Origin: an uncultured Oscillospiraceae bacterium
GTDB lineage: Bacteria; Bacillota; Clostridia; Oscillospirales; Acutalibacteraceae
Assembly: GCA_900540275.1 (NCBI GenBank)
Contig: UQFO01000002.1
Span: 62,001-126,000 of the forward strand
DNA: 64,000 nucleotides
Direction: 5' to 3'
Shown here piece after piece: positions 8,046 to 16,869 of the stretch. Numbering within the stretch: position 1 is the stretch's first letter; the number at the start of each line of letters is the position of its first letter. Position numbers and translations under genes: made by a program. The notes below the pieces were generated by a model. The model had not been told where the DNA came from. It saw only the letters and a program-made list of their open reading frames with translations, and ran no database searches.

Positions 8046-8688
8046 GGTCTGGTTTACAAAGAGCGGCAGGGCAAAATATATCTCCCATCTCGATTTAAAC
8101 CGTGTTATGCTGCGCGCCGTCCATCGGGCAAAGCTCCCGATTTGGTATACGGAGGGGTTCAACAGGCATCCGTTCATTACGTTTGCGCTGCCGTTGTCGC
8201 TCGGCTACACGGGAATGCGGGAAAGCATGGACATGCGCCTGCTCGAGGAGGATTACCCATCCGAGGAAATAAAGGCCGCCTTCAACCGCTGCCTGCCGGA
8301 CGGTATCCGCGTGGTCGATATTACCGAGCCAAAGATGAAGCCGGCGGCGATTGCCCTTGCCGATTTTGAAATCCGGCTGTCCTCCCGCCTGGACGCGGAA
8401 GCTCTTGAAGCAAAAATACAGGCGTTTTTGGAAAAGGGCGAAATTCTGGTTGAAAAGAAAACCAAGTCCGGCATGAAGCAAATCGACATCAGGCCGGATA
8501 TCAAGTCGGTGGAAATCCGGCGGGAGGGGAACAGCGCTTTGCTTCTTGCGCGGCTGTCTGCCGGAAGTGCAAAAAACCTCAACCCGTCGCTCATTGTAAA
8601 GGCAATGGAAGAAAGCTTCGGCATAGCGCTTTTTTACGAAATAACGAGGATTGATATTTACAGCGAAAGCGGTGAACGTTTTGAATAA
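8032..8688 (+). CDS. TIGR03936 family radical SAM-associated protein (DUF2344)
   Basis: The N-terminus VRVWFTKSGRAKYISHLDL and the following WYTEGFNRHPFITFALPLSLGY are typical of the TIGR03936/DUF2344 family, which is found as the partner or C-terminal fusion of TIGR03960 radical SAM proteins. Length is 218 residues. The start is TTG 8032, preceded by AAAGGGGG and lying inside the 3' end of the upstream gene (14-base overlap). It has no catalytic motif that I recognise. A role as substrate-handling partner of the radical SAM enzyme is inference. Confidence 0.85.
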   Translation: MKNVRVWFTKSGRAKYISHLDLNRVMLRAVHRAKLPIWYTEGFNRHPFITFALPLSLGYTGMRESMDMRLLEEDYPSEEIKAAFNRCLPDGIRVVDITEPKMKPAAIALADFEIRLSSRLDAEALEAKIQAFLEKGEILVEKKTKSGMKQIDIRPDIKSVEIRREGNSALLLARLSAGSAKNLNPSLIVKAMEESFGIALFYEITRIDIYSESGERFE

Positions 8689-9382
8689 GGAACCCAGATT
8701 CCATACAGTCCTGATGGACGCTGACGAGACGCTGCTCGACTTTACCCGGTCGCAGGAGGAGGCGCTCAAAAACACGCTTCACAAAAACGGTTATCGATGG
8801 AGCAGGGAAATCAACGAAATTTACAGCGCGGAGAACCTCCGGCTCTGGAAAAAGTTGGAACGGGGGGAGACTACGCGCGAGCGCCTGAAGGTGGAGCGCT
8901 TTGAAAACTTTTTCCGGACCATTGGGATAGAGGGCGCGGATATACAAAAAATAAACGAGGATTACGTCGAATGCCTTTCTCGGTGCGGCTTTGTGACCCA
9001 CGGCGCTTTGGCGCTGTGCAAGTCTCTGCACGGGCGGTGCGGGCTTTATATAGCGACCAACGGCCTGCGTAAGGCACAGGAGGGGCGCCTGGAGCGCAGC
9101 GGGCTCAAGCCATATATAGACGGTATGTTTATTTCCGACACGGTCGGCTTCCAGAAACCCGCGAAAGAATATTTTGAATATATTTTCAAGACGCTTCAAA
9201 TCGAAGATAAAGGCGATGTCATAATGCTTGGCGATTCCCTGACCTCAGACATGCAGGGCGGAAAAAATGCGGGAATTACGACCTGCCTGTTCGACCCAAA
9301 GGAAAAAACCGCCATGCCGCACCCGCTGTGCGACTACAAAATAAAAAGGCTTTCGGATTTTGAAACGCTTCTGTTTGACTGA
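8672..9382 (+). CDS. HAD superfamily hydrolase, YjjG-like
   Basis: The protein (about 236 residues) has the four HAD motifs: I, MDADETLLDF; II, the YIATNG region; III, the lysine in VGFQKPAKEYF; and IV, IMLGDSLTSDMQGG. The cap and overall length match the YjjG/YfnB group of pyrimidine-nucleotide 5'-phosphatases, which remove non-canonical nucleotides. A substrate cannot be fixed from sequence. The start is unclear: GTG 8672 or TTG 8681 both fit, and both overlap or abut the end of the preceding gene, so it is the third gene of the operon. Confidence 0.85.
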   Translation: MNVLNKEPRFHTVLMDADETLLDFTRSQEEALKNTLHKNGYRWSREINEIYSAENLRLWKKLERGETTRERLKVERFENFFRTIGIEGADIQKINEDYVECLSRCGFVTHGALALCKSLHGRCGLYIATNGLRKAQEGRLERSGLKPYIDGMFISDTVGFQKPAKEYFEYIFKTLQIEDKGDVIMLGDSLTSDMQGGKNAGITTCLFDPKEKTAMPHPLCDYKIKRLSDFETLLFD

Positions 9383-9451
9383 GAAAAACGCTGCCGGAAA
9401 GGCAAAAATTAAACCGAGCAGCCGGAAGTGGAAAATTTTTTTATTTTCATA

Positions 9452-9480
9452 TTGATTTTTTCGCGCGAATCGGATATAAT
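9452..9480 (+). promoter_or_regulatory. Sigma-A promoter of tRNA-Ser(GGA)
   Basis: TTGATT at 9452-9457 and a perfect TATAAT at 9475-9480 have a 17-base spacer and end 23 bases before the tRNA. Confidence 0.7.
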
Positions 9481-9503
9481 AGTCAAGCGTCAAAAAATCA
9501 TAT

Positions 9504-9596
9504 GGAGAGATGTCCGAGCTGGCCGAAGGAGCATGATTGGAAATCATGTGTACGGCTACCGCCGTACCTGGGGTTCGAATCCCCATCTCTCCGCCA
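9504..9596 (+). tRNA. tRNA-Ser(GGA)
   Basis: GGAGAGA (9504-9510) pairs with TCTCTCC (9586-9592), followed by discriminator G and an encoded CCA (9594-9596). The anticodon stem CATGATT-GGA-AATCATG gives anticodon GGA. A long variable arm (GTACGGC...GCCGTAC) marks a class II serine tRNA. The T-loop TTCGAAT is intact. Confidence 0.97.
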
Positions 9597-9599
9597 CAT

Positions 9600-9632
9600 C
9601 GGAGCAAGCGAAACGCTTGCTCCGTTTTTTTA
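9600..9632 (+). terminator. Terminator of tRNA-Ser(GGA)
   Basis: CGGAGCAAGCG (9600-9610) and CGCTTGCTCCG (9614-9624) form a perfect 11-bp stem with an AAA loop, followed by a long T-run. Confidence 0.9.
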
Positions 9633-9662
9633 TTATAAATTAAATTGAGAGAAAGAGGGAAT

Positions 9663-10298
9663 ATGATGAAGCCCTTTCAGCTGGCACAAGGGAACTCTGT
9701 TTTAAATCTGGATGGAATTCATGAGTGCTACCAGGTGGAGGAATCGGTACGCTCCTCAGACAATGCTCCGTATTACATATTGACAATAAATATCAGCTTT
9801 GAGAACCTTTTGCCCTTACTGGAAAGATTCTGCATGCATTTGGACGAACCAGGTTTTTTCTTTTGCGAGCTGCCGGCGGCCAAGGCGGAAGAAGAAAAGC
9901 TGAGGGAATCTGAAAAATCCCCCTTCCATTATAAGGTATACTATAAGGACGGATGCTGCCGTGAGGAGCTCTTGGCTATACTCGGAAAGTACGGGAAATG
10001 GTTTTTGCCGGATGGAATGGCTTGCTTTGGGTTTGCCTCTCATATAACAAACGATGAAATTTATGTAATGAAATATAAAATTGTCAGAATATATACCCGG
10101 AATTTGCAAAAGTATCAAGCGATGCTCGAACACTTCCAAGTTCCCCGTGAAGAAAAAATTCAAACTGTATGGCAAAATTTTACGCCTGAAGCTCCGGGAA
10201 GATGCTCCCTGGAAACCATTGACGGAAAGACGGTTTATGATATTGTCAAAGAATTGATGGAAACCGGCCTGTATTTTGCACAGCTGCGGAAAGAGTAA
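9663..10298 (+). CDS. Hypothetical cytoplasmic protein
   Basis: I do not recognise a family. The product (about 212 residues from ATG 9663; AGAGGG lies just upstream) has no signal peptide or membrane segment and mixed alpha/beta composition. It contains several cysteines (FCMH, FFFCEL, DGCCREEL) and a central part that looks like a regular beta-rich domain (KWFLPDGMACFGFASHITNDEIYVMKYK in pieces). It is a single gene between the tRNA terminator and a convergent hairpin. The pattern suggests a small accessory protein, but no function can be given. Confidence 0.65.
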   Translation: MMKPFQLAQGNSVLNLDGIHECYQVEESVRSSDNAPYYILTINISFENLLPLLERFCMHLDEPGFFFCELPAAKAEEEKLRESEKSPFHYKVYYKDGCCREELLAILGKYGKWFLPDGMACFGFASHITNDEIYVMKYKIVRIYTRNLQKYQAMLEHFQVPREEKIQTVWQNFTPEAPGRCSLETIDGKTVYDIVKELMETGLYFAQLRKE

Positions 10299-10335
10299 AG
10301 CGATATAACGATTCAGCTTTTTTTAATTTACAGAA

Positions 10336-10372
10336 ACAAGCCGGCCGATAATACGGTTACCGGCCGGCTTGT
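10336..10372. terminator. Bidirectional hairpin between convergent genes
   Basis: ACAAGCCGGCCG (10336-10347) pairs perfectly with CGGCCGGCTTGT (10361-10372). It separates the convergent genes at 9663 and 10417. T-runs are weak on both sides. Confidence 0.6.
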
Positions 10373-10416
10373 AGTAAGAGCCTTCCTCAGCCCTCTATCT
10401 TAGTAAATGCGGGCGG

Positions 10417-10995
10417 TTACGGCTTTAAAAGCCAGAAATAGGCAAAAATTGCTGCCAGGGCCGAGCCAATCAGGTTGAACAGGATATCCATATCGGTATC
10501 CATAAGGCCCTTTTGGCTTTTTTCCGTATTCTTGAGCTTTTCCTGCCTCTTTTTGGAGGTCTTTTTGTCGTGGCGCATCTCTATCAGCTCAAAAATAATC
10601 CCAAGCGTGTTGCCGGCCAGGAAAACGAATAACGCCCGAAACAGCAGCGAGCCTCCGTCCTCTATATAATGAACGAGGATGCAGTATGTCAGCAAGGAAA
10701 AGGAAAATGAGCCAAAGCCATGAAGATAACGGTCAAAGGTTTTAGACTTTGTATAATAATCCAGATAATGCCCGAAAAAGCAGGCTCCCAAAATTGTAAG
10801 CATTGTGAGCAGCAGCAGGTAAGACGGAACCGCTATTTTTAAAATCCATATTGCAAGAAAAACAGCCGTATAAAAAATATAAACGGACAATGCCGACTTT
10901 GCATATGTTTTTTTCTTAACTTGAAACAGCCTTACAATAGAAAAAATGCATAGAGCGGATAAAATGCAGTAAGAAACAATAAGCCAAACAGGCAC
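10417..10995 (-). CDS. Integral membrane protein, YjdF/DUF2238-like
   Basis: This 192-residue protein has about six hydrophobic segments. The central FDRYLHGFGSFSFSLLTYCIL, the NTLGIIFELIEM helix and the C-terminal LMDTDMDILFNLIGSALAAIFAYF are arranged as in YjdF/DUF2238 membrane proteins, where an acidic DxxxDxxxN-type stretch precedes the last helix. The match is by overall pattern and is moderate. A basic loop (KKTSKKRQEKLKNTEKSQK) lies before the last helix. Function is unknown. It is monocistronic and convergent with the gene at 9663. Confidence 0.6.
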   Translation of the reverse strand: MPVWLIVSYCILSALCIFSIVRLFQVKKKTYAKSALSVYIFYTAVFLAIWILKIAVPSYLLLLTMLTILGACFFGHYLDYYTKSKTFDRYLHGFGSFSFSLLTYCILVHYIEDGGSLLFRALFVFLAGNTLGIIFELIEMRHDKKTSKKRQEKLKNTEKSQKGLMDTDMDILFNLIGSALAAIFAYFWLLKP

Positions 10996-11127
10996 AACGC
11001 GTCACCTTCAATGTGTAATAGGATAGCAATCCGTTGTTAGTGTTTGTGTAAACAGAATAAAATATACAGTCCGCAGACTGCCGCCGCTTTTCTAAAGCTG
11101 CCGTCCGGGATTAAGTCCATACGCCAA

Positions 11128-11153
11128 GGGCCGATGATAAAAATCATCGGCCC
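11128..11153 (-). terminator. Hairpin downstream of nox
   Basis: GGGCCGATGAT (11128-11138) pairs with ATCATCGGCCC (11143-11153) with a tiny loop. It lies 30 bases past the nox stop; the T-run is weak. Confidence 0.55.
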
Positions 11154-11182
11154 CGTTTGTTGCATTGATAGAAAGGCGTATT

Positions 11183-12517
11183 TTATTTTGCGCCCAGCGC
11201 CGCCATTGTAATATAGTTGTACGGCTGGTTGAAGTGCGGCAAGAAAAAGATATCGAGCAGCCTTAGCTTATCGATAGTGACGCGCTCTTCAATCGCCAAC
11301 GAGAACATATGGATACCCATGGACATATCGTATTTGGAAGCCATCTGCGCGCCGATAATACGCCGCGAAGCCTTCTCATATACAATGCGCAGCTTTACCT
11401 TTTCGTTATCGCTCATAAAGCGCGGACGCTGGTAATCCTCGTAATCGGTACACAGCGCGTCTATCCCATGCTTTTTTGCTTTTTCAAGCGTAAGGCCCGT
11501 CGCAACCATATTCATACCATACACGCGGATTCCGTTAGAGCCCTGTACGCCGTTTGTCTCAAGCTCGGCCCCACAGGCGTTGTATGCCGCAATAATGCCG
11601 GAGCGCACGGCGTTTGTCGCAAGCGCTATATAATTTTGGTCCTGCGTGGAATTGTCGTAAACGACAGCGCAGTCCCCAATTGCGTATACATCGGGGATGT
11701 TTGTCATCTGCCTTTTATCCACCAGATATGCGCCAATTTTCGGGTAGGTCTTGATTTTATCCTTTCCAAGCGAGCTGTTCGGCGCGAAACCGAGCGCCAG
11801 CACCGCCATGTCACAGTCGTATGAGCCCTTGTCGGTGATTACACGCTCTACTTTATTGGCGCCTTCAAGCTTTGTGACGGCTTGGCCGAAGGCAAGAGAA
11901 ATACCATTTTCTTTGAGTGTTTTTTCCATCATATCGGAAAAATCACGGTCGTAATAGCTCGAAAGGCAGGTGTCCGCGCAATCTATGAGCACGACCTCCT
12001 TGCCGTTCTTTTTAAACGCCTCAGCAAGCTCCACGCCGATATATCCCGCGCCCACTACGGCGACCTTCCTGATATCCTGTGTTTTCAGCTTATCTATTAC
12101 TTCTTTTGCGTCCTGGTAAAGCTTGACCTGCTGCACGTTTTCAAGCTCGCGTCCCGGAATCGGAACGCGCAGCGGGTGGGAGCCGGTTGCGATGATTAGC
12201 TTGTCGTACGGCTCGCGCAGCTCCGTACCGTCCTTTTGCTTTGCGTATACCGTTTTTTGGCCGAAATCGATGCTTTCCACCTGTGTTTCCATATAAACGC
12301 GGGCGCCCTTGTCGGACATGATTTTTTCCGAGGAATAAAAAAGCCCCTCTGGGCCGGGTATCTGCCCGCCAATCCATAACGCCATCCCACAGCCTAAAAA
12401 GCTGATATTGGAATTTGCGTCGAACACGACGACCTCGTTGTCCCTGAAATTATCCAGAATGGTATTAACAGCGGCGGTACCCGCGTGGTTTGCGCCGATT
12501 ACTACAATTTTGCTCAT
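11183..12517 (-). CDS. nox: H2O-forming NADH oxidase
   Basis: The 444-residue flavoprotein matches water-forming NADH oxidase (Nox) of the CoA-disulfide reductase family almost along its whole length. It has an FAD loop ([17 protein letters not shown]), the redox cysteine in [13 protein letters not shown] (Cys43), an NAD loop ([18 protein letters not shown]), an FAD motif ([15 protein letters not shown]) and the C-terminal [23 protein letters not shown]. It reduces O2 to water with NADH and so protects an anaerobe and regenerates NAD+. Transcription diverges from gapN across 153 bases, which suggests shared control of redox balance. Confidence 0.93.
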   Translation of the reverse strand: MSKIVVIGANHAGTAAVNTILDNFRDNEVVVFDANSNISFLGCGMALWIGGQIPGPEGLFYSSEKIMSDKGARVYMETQVESIDFGQKTVYAKQKDGTELREPYDKLIIATGSHPLRVPIPGRELENVQQVKLYQDAKEVIDKLKTQDIRKVAVVGAGYIGVELAEAFKKNGKEVVLIDCADTCLSSYYDRDFSDMMEKTLKENGISLAFGQAVTKLEGANKVERVITDKGSYDCDMAVLALGFAPNSSLGKDKIKTYPKIGAYLVDKRQMTNIPDVYAIGDCAVVYDNSTQDQNYIALATNAVRSGIIAAYNACGAELETNGVQGSNGIRVYGMNMVATGLTLEKAKKHGIDALCTDYEDYQRPRFMSDNEKVKLRIVYEKASRRIIGAQMASKYDMSMGIHMFSLAIEERVTIDKLRLLDIFFLPHFNQPYNYITMAALGAK

Positions 12518-12670
12518 TTGTTATTTCCCAGCCTTCCACTGAATAAGATGTTTTTATTTTATACAGAAACCGGCCGCTTTATGAATTTTAAACTTGTGCG
12601 CTTCATACTTTTATAGTATTTGGCAGATACTAAAGAAAATAGTATCAAGATTAAAATGAGGTGGAAGGCT

Positions 12671-14116
12671 TTGAAGGATGAAAACCGTTTTAGCAATCTT
12701 GTAAACGGCAAGTGGATTTTTTCAGATAAAAATGAGGCGATAAAGCTCAGCTCTCCCGTAGACGGCTCTTTGCTTGGGTATATCCCTTCTATGGCAAGGG
12801 CGGATATCGACGAAGCGGCGTCTGCCGCAAAGCGCGCGCAGGAGGACTGGAGGACGGTACCCGTATATAAGAAGGCGGAATACCTGTACCGGACGGCCGA
12901 CCTGCTGGAAGAAAACGAAGCGGAGCTTGTCGATACGCTCGTCATGGAAATTGCAAAGGATAAAAAATCGGCGGTTTCAGAAATCAGGCGTTCCGCCGAT
13001 TTGCTTCGCTATACGGCTGACGTAGGCAAAAGCCTGCAGGGCGAGGCGATTTTCGGTGACAGCTTCCCCGGAGGGTCCCGCAATAAAATGTCTTGTGTCA
13101 TGCGCGTTCCGGTTGGGACGGTGCTCGCAATCTCCCCGTTCAATTATCCAATCAATCTTGCGGTCTCCAAAATTGGACCCGCGCTGATGGGCGGCAACAC
13201 AGTCCTCCTTAAGCCGGCGACGCAGGGCGCGCTGAGCGCGCTTAAGATGGCGGCATGCTTCCAGGAGGCCGGACTTCCGGACGGCGTGTTCAATACGGTG
13301 ACGGGCCTTGGCAGCAACATTGGTGATTATGTGGTCGCGCACCCGGACATTAATTTTATCAATTTCACCGGCAGTACGCAGGTCGGCGAGCATATTTCAC
13401 AGCTTACTAAAATGCGCCCCGTCATTTTGGAGCTTGGAGGGAAAGACGCGGCTATCGTGCTGGAAGACGCGGATTTGGAATTTGCCGCCGACAATATTGT
13501 GGATGGCGCGTATTCCTACTCTGGCCAGCGCTGTACGGCGGTCAAGCGAATTCTTGTCATAGACAAGGTAGCCGACGAACTGATTGAAAAGCTGCTTACA
13601 CGCATCAGAAAGCTTAAAACAGGCGACCCGCGTGGCGACGCAACCGTTACGCCGCTCATTAACGAGAAGTCGGCTGATTTTGTCGAGTCGCTTATTCATA
13701 AGGCAATCGCGCAGGGCGCCCAGCTTGTAACAGGCGATAAACGTGAGGGCAGCCTCATTTATCCGACCCTTTTAGACCGCGTCACGACCGATATGGAAAT
13801 CGCGTGGGTCGAGCCGTTCGGTCCGGTGCTCCCGCTCATTCGCGTTTCGTCGATAGAAGAGGCGGTTGAAATCGCCAACCGCTCGGAATACGGCTTGCAG
13901 TCGTCCGTCTTTACCAATAACCTGAACACCGCCTACTACATTGCCGGCAAGCTGGAGGTAGGGACGGTGCAAATCAACAACAAGCCCGAACGCGGGCCGG
14001 ACAATTTCCCCTTCCTGGGTGTAAAAAGCTCGGGTATGGGTACGCAGGGTGTGAAATATTCGATAGAAGCCATGACAAGGCCGAAGGCCGTCACCATCAA
14101 CCTGACCGAGCCGTAA
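12671..14116 (+). CDS. gapN: Non-phosphorylating NADP-dependent glyceraldehyde-3-phosphate dehydrogenase
   Basis: This aldehyde dehydrogenase superfamily protein has the GapN-specific regions: AISPFNYPINLAVSKIGPAL, the general base in ILELGGKDAAIVLED, the catalytic cysteine in YSGQRCTAVKR, and FPFLGVKSSGMGTQGVKYSI near the end. GapN oxidises glyceraldehyde-3-phosphate to 3-phosphoglycerate and makes NADPH without ATP. I place the start at TTG 12671 because GAGGTGG lies six bases upstream and the resulting 481-residue protein has the family's usual N-terminus (FSNLVNGKW). A longer in-frame extension upstream has no good ribosome site. Confidence 0.93.
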   Translation: MKDENRFSNLVNGKWIFSDKNEAIKLSSPVDGSLLGYIPSMARADIDEAASAAKRAQEDWRTVPVYKKAEYLYRTADLLEENEAELVDTLVMEIAKDKKSAVSEIRRSADLLRYTADVGKSLQGEAIFGDSFPGGSRNKMSCVMRVPVGTVLAISPFNYPINLAVSKIGPALMGGNTVLLKPATQGALSALKMAACFQEAGLPDGVFNTVTGLGSNIGDYVVAHPDINFINFTGSTQVGEHISQLTKMRPVILELGGKDAAIVLEDADLEFAADNIVDGAYSYSGQRCTAVKRILVIDKVADELIEKLLTRIRKLKTGDPRGDATVTPLINEKSADFVESLIHKAIAQGAQLVTGDKREGSLIYPTLLDRVTTDMEIAWVEPFGPVLPLIRVSSIEEAVEIANRSEYGLQSSVFTNNLNTAYYIAGKLEVGTVQINNKPERGPDNFPFLGVKSSGMGTQGVKYSIEAMTRPKAVTINLTEP

Positions 14117-14136
14117 AACAAAATAAAATTATTTGT

Positions 14137-14165
14137 AAAGGCGTTCTGATACAGAGCGCCTTTTT
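14137..14165 (+). terminator. Terminator of gapN
   Basis: AAAGGCG-T-TCTG (14137-14148) pairs with CAGA-G-CGCCTTT (14152-14163), followed by T residues. Confidence 0.85.
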
Positions 14166-14510
14166 ACTATCTGCCCATGCCTAATGGAAAAACTACCCAA
14201 GAAAAAACGTTCCATATCGTTCAAAGATACGTCTTCCCGCCGTTTTCTTGTGCCTTTCTTTTCCCAGCGCTATAATCAATTCGTTAGCTTGTTTCTATAA
14301 TAAGGCAACAAAAACATTCCGTGCATGGGACCATACGCGCGGCGCGCGTGACGATATACAAAGAAAAGAGAATTTTACAATTGAATGAACCTCTCCGACC
14401 GCAATCGGCGACGTACTGCGTATCCAGATGAAGCCTGCGCATATTATCGACGAATTTTAGGCTGAGGAGTATAATAAAAAGCCTCCTGTTCAACGGAAGG
14501 CTTTTATTAT
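14166..14510. other. Gene-free interval ending in a bidirectional hairpin
   Basis: I see no convincing gene in this stretch. A 69-residue minus-strand reading is possible but has no family match. The stretch ends in AATAAAAAGCCT...AGGCTTTTATT (14473-14508), a hairpin with A/T runs on both sides that could terminate transcripts from either direction. Confidence 0.45.
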
Positions 14511-14576
14511 GCGCTCGACAATTCAGTAAGATGTGGTAAAATAAAAAGAACGTTTTATAATAAGGAGTATCGCGCT

Positions 14577-15725
14577 ATGATTCTTTTGGATAAACCGTTT
14601 CTATCGGATGAAATGAAGCAATATATTATAGAAACAAAAACGCATGTGCTGAGGAATGAATTCTCTGCGGCACAGGGGCTGCCGCCCGGCTGCTACCGCA
14701 GCGGCCCGCAATGTGCAGCCGCATACCAGGCGGGCGAACGCATCTATACAAATTCTGAAAACGCGCTCGACTGGCTGTACCGGAACATAAAGGACGGAAG
14801 CCTTCTGCGCGGAATCACCCTTATGAAGGACAAAGCCGCGCTGCGCAGGGCGCTTTTACCGCTTTATCCCGAATTTTTCTTTCTGGAGGTGCCTGCGTGC
14901 AGGCTCAATAAGCTTGATTTTTCAGCGCTGAAGCTGCCGTTCGTCCTAAAGCCGTCTGTTGGCTTTTTCAGCGAGGGCGTCTACACGATTGAAAAGAAAG
15001 AGGACTGGGAACATGCGCTCTCAGACATTGAGCAAAAGTCGGTAGAATGGAGCAGGCAATATCCCGGCAGCGTTGTGGGCAACGCCGTGTTCATTCTGGA
15101 GCAGTATATTACCGGGGAGGAATACGCGCTCGACGCCTATTACGACGAAAACGGCCGTGCCGTCCTTTTAAATATCATGAAGCATGATTTTGCCTGCTCC
15201 TCCGACGTGAGCGACCGCCTTTATTACACTGGCAAAGAAATAATAGAAAAAAACCTCGCCCGGTTTACGGATTTTCTCAACCAGGCAAACCGTTTTATGC
15301 GGGTGACAAACTTCCCTGTGCATGTTGAAATCAGGGTGAAAGAAGATAAAATCTGTCCGATTGAATTTAACCCCATGCGCTTTGCGGGGCTGTGTACCAC
15401 CGACATCGCATATTTTGCATACGGCTTTTATACCTACGATTATTACTTGAAAAATATGAAGCCGGACTGGAATGCGCTGCTGCGCGGAAAGGAAGGAAAG
15501 CTTTACACGCTCATACTGCTCAACACCGTTGAAAAAACGAAGAATGCTCGAAGCTTTGATTACGGCAGGCTCTGCCAAAATTTCGAACGGGTGCTCTGCC
15601 TGCGGAAAACGGATCACCGGGAGTTCCCGGCCTTTGGTTTCCTGTTTACGGAAACAAGGCTTGAAAACAGGAAAGAGCTTGATGACATTATGGCGAGCGA
15701 TTTGTCCGAATTCACTATTTTATAA
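14577..15725 (+). CDS. ATP-grasp domain protein
   Basis: This 382-residue protein has ATP-grasp features: the nucleotide lysine in LPFVLKPSVGFFSEGVY, the adenine-contact segment FILEQYITGEEYALDAYYDE and the metal-binding motif CPIEFNPMRFAG (E and N ligands). ATP-grasp ligases join a carboxylate to an amine through an acyl-phosphate; this one could make a peptide-like or amino acid conjugate, but there is no partner gene to name the substrate. It is preceded by AAGGAG seven or eight bases from the ATG. It looks monocistronic. Confidence 0.8.
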   Translation: MILLDKPFLSDEMKQYIIETKTHVLRNEFSAAQGLPPGCYRSGPQCAAAYQAGERIYTNSENALDWLYRNIKDGSLLRGITLMKDKAALRRALLPLYPEFFFLEVPACRLNKLDFSALKLPFVLKPSVGFFSEGVYTIEKKEDWEHALSDIEQKSVEWSRQYPGSVVGNAVFILEQYITGEEYALDAYYDENGRAVLLNIMKHDFACSSDVSDRLYYTGKEIIEKNLARFTDFLNQANRFMRVTNFPVHVEIRVKEDKICPIEFNPMRFAGLCTTDIAYFAYGFYTYDYYLKNMKPDWNALLRGKEGKLYTLILLNTVEKTKNARSFDYGRLCQNFERVLCLRKTDHREFPAFGFLFTETRLENRKELDDIMASDLSEFTIL

Positions 15726-15754
15726 AAAAACGCCCGGAACCTGCTCCCGGGCGT
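15724..15754 (-). terminator. Terminator of the TIGR01212 gene
   Basis: ACGCCCGG (15730-15737) pairs with CCGGGCGT (15747-15754). On the minus strand it is followed by a run of seven T residues (15724-15730). Confidence 0.8.
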
Positions 15755-15761
15755 AATTGAT

Positions 15762-16670
15762 TTATGGACGGAAATGCCTTCCCTGCTCGACGTCCTTTTC
15801 CCGAAAGGCTCTTTGAATCGTGTTCCATACACGCTTCTTGTCGCCGCTCCACTCAGGCGCAATCAAAAGCTTTTTATCACCGTCCCCTGTCAGCCGGTGT
15901 ATTACCATATCCCTGGGAAGCAGCTCGATGCATTCGCATAACAAACAGGCATATTCGTTTAGGGCCATCGTTTTGAACATGCCCCTTTCATAATCCGCTG
16001 CAAGGTCGGTGCCGCTAAGAACGTGGAGCAGCTGAAGCTTGATTCCCTTAGCGCCGCTTCTTCCGGCATACGAAACGGTTTCCAGCATCTGCGCCCGTGT
16101 TTCACGCGGAAGTCCCAATATGATATGGACAACAGGCTCGGCGCCGGCGGAAAGCAGGTTCCTTACCGCTTCATCGTAGCAGGGCAAATCATATCCGCGG
16201 CGTATATAGCGCGCTGTTTCCTCATGGATTGTCTGAAGGCCCAGCTCCACAAAAACGGGTTTTATACGGCAAAGCCGTTCAATCAGGCGCAGCACATCGG
16301 CGGGAAGGCAGTCAGGCCTTGTCGCAATTGAAAGGGCCGCGACCTGCGGATGGTAAACAGCGTCGGTAAAAATCTCCTCCAAATAGGAAATATCTGCATA
16401 AGTATTCGTAAATGACTGAAAATAAGCTATATACGACTGTGCCTGTGTTTTCGCCTGGATTTTTTGCTTTGCCCAATCAATTTGAGCCGTTACGGGCAGG
16501 GCGGGGGAGGCCGCAAATTCTCCCGAGCCTCCGGCGCTGCAGAATATACAGCCGCGTTCCCCTTTTGTCCCGTCACGGTTCGGACATGTGACGTTTGCGC
16601 TTAACGCAAGCTTATACACCTTGCAGCCGAAGCGGTTTTTCAAATATTTGTCCAGTGAGCAATAATACAA
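15762..16670 (-). CDS. TIGR01212 family radical SAM protein (YtqA-like)
   Basis: The 302-residue protein has the TIGR01212 layout: LALSANVTCPNRDGTKGERGCIFCSAGG with the three cluster cysteines, ATRPDCLPADVLRLI, and FVELGLQTIHEETARYIRRG. Members are uncharacterised or linked to tRNA modification in recent work. Compared with MiaB-type enzymes there is no TRAM domain. The start is TTG 16670, the first usable codon ahead of the conserved LDKYLKNRFG segment; the Shine-Dalgarno (AAGGGG) is slightly distant. It is a single minus-strand gene with its own terminator. Confidence 0.85.
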   Translation of the reverse strand: MYYCSLDKYLKNRFGCKVYKLALSANVTCPNRDGTKGERGCIFCSAGGSGEFAASPALPVTAQIDWAKQKIQAKTQAQSYIAYFQSFTNTYADISYLEEIFTDAVYHPQVAALSIATRPDCLPADVLRLIERLCRIKPVFVELGLQTIHEETARYIRRGYDLPCYDEAVRNLLSAGAEPVVHIILGLPRETRAQMLETVSYAGRSGAKGIKLQLLHVLSGTDLAADYERGMFKTMALNEYACLLCECIELLPRDMVIHRLTGDGDKKLLIAPEWSGDKKRVWNTIQRAFREKDVEQGRHFRP

Positions 16671-16733
16671 TTCAGGCAGGCCCCTTCCACTGCTTTTGTT
16701 ATTTGGTTTACAAAGCTGTAACGTCAGCAGAAA

Positions 16734-16762
16734 TTGACATTATATGCACGATGTGGTAAACT
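16734..16762 (+). promoter_or_regulatory. Sigma-A type promoter for the DegT gene
   Basis: A perfect TTGACA at 16734-16739 and TAAACT at 16757-16762 have a 17-base spacer, with TG just upstream of the -10. The start codon is 107 bases downstream. Confidence 0.65.
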
Positions 16763-16869
16763 AATACGAAAAAGAGCATAGGAATTTTCGCTTTTCAATC
16801 GTGATATATTTTTGATTTCATTCGAATTTTACAGGATTTAATGTTTAAAATCAAGGAGAGCAATATAAA

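Noticed and set aside
14284..14493. Possible 69-residue minus-strand protein
   Set aside because: No ribosome site, no family match, and it runs into a terminator hairpin.
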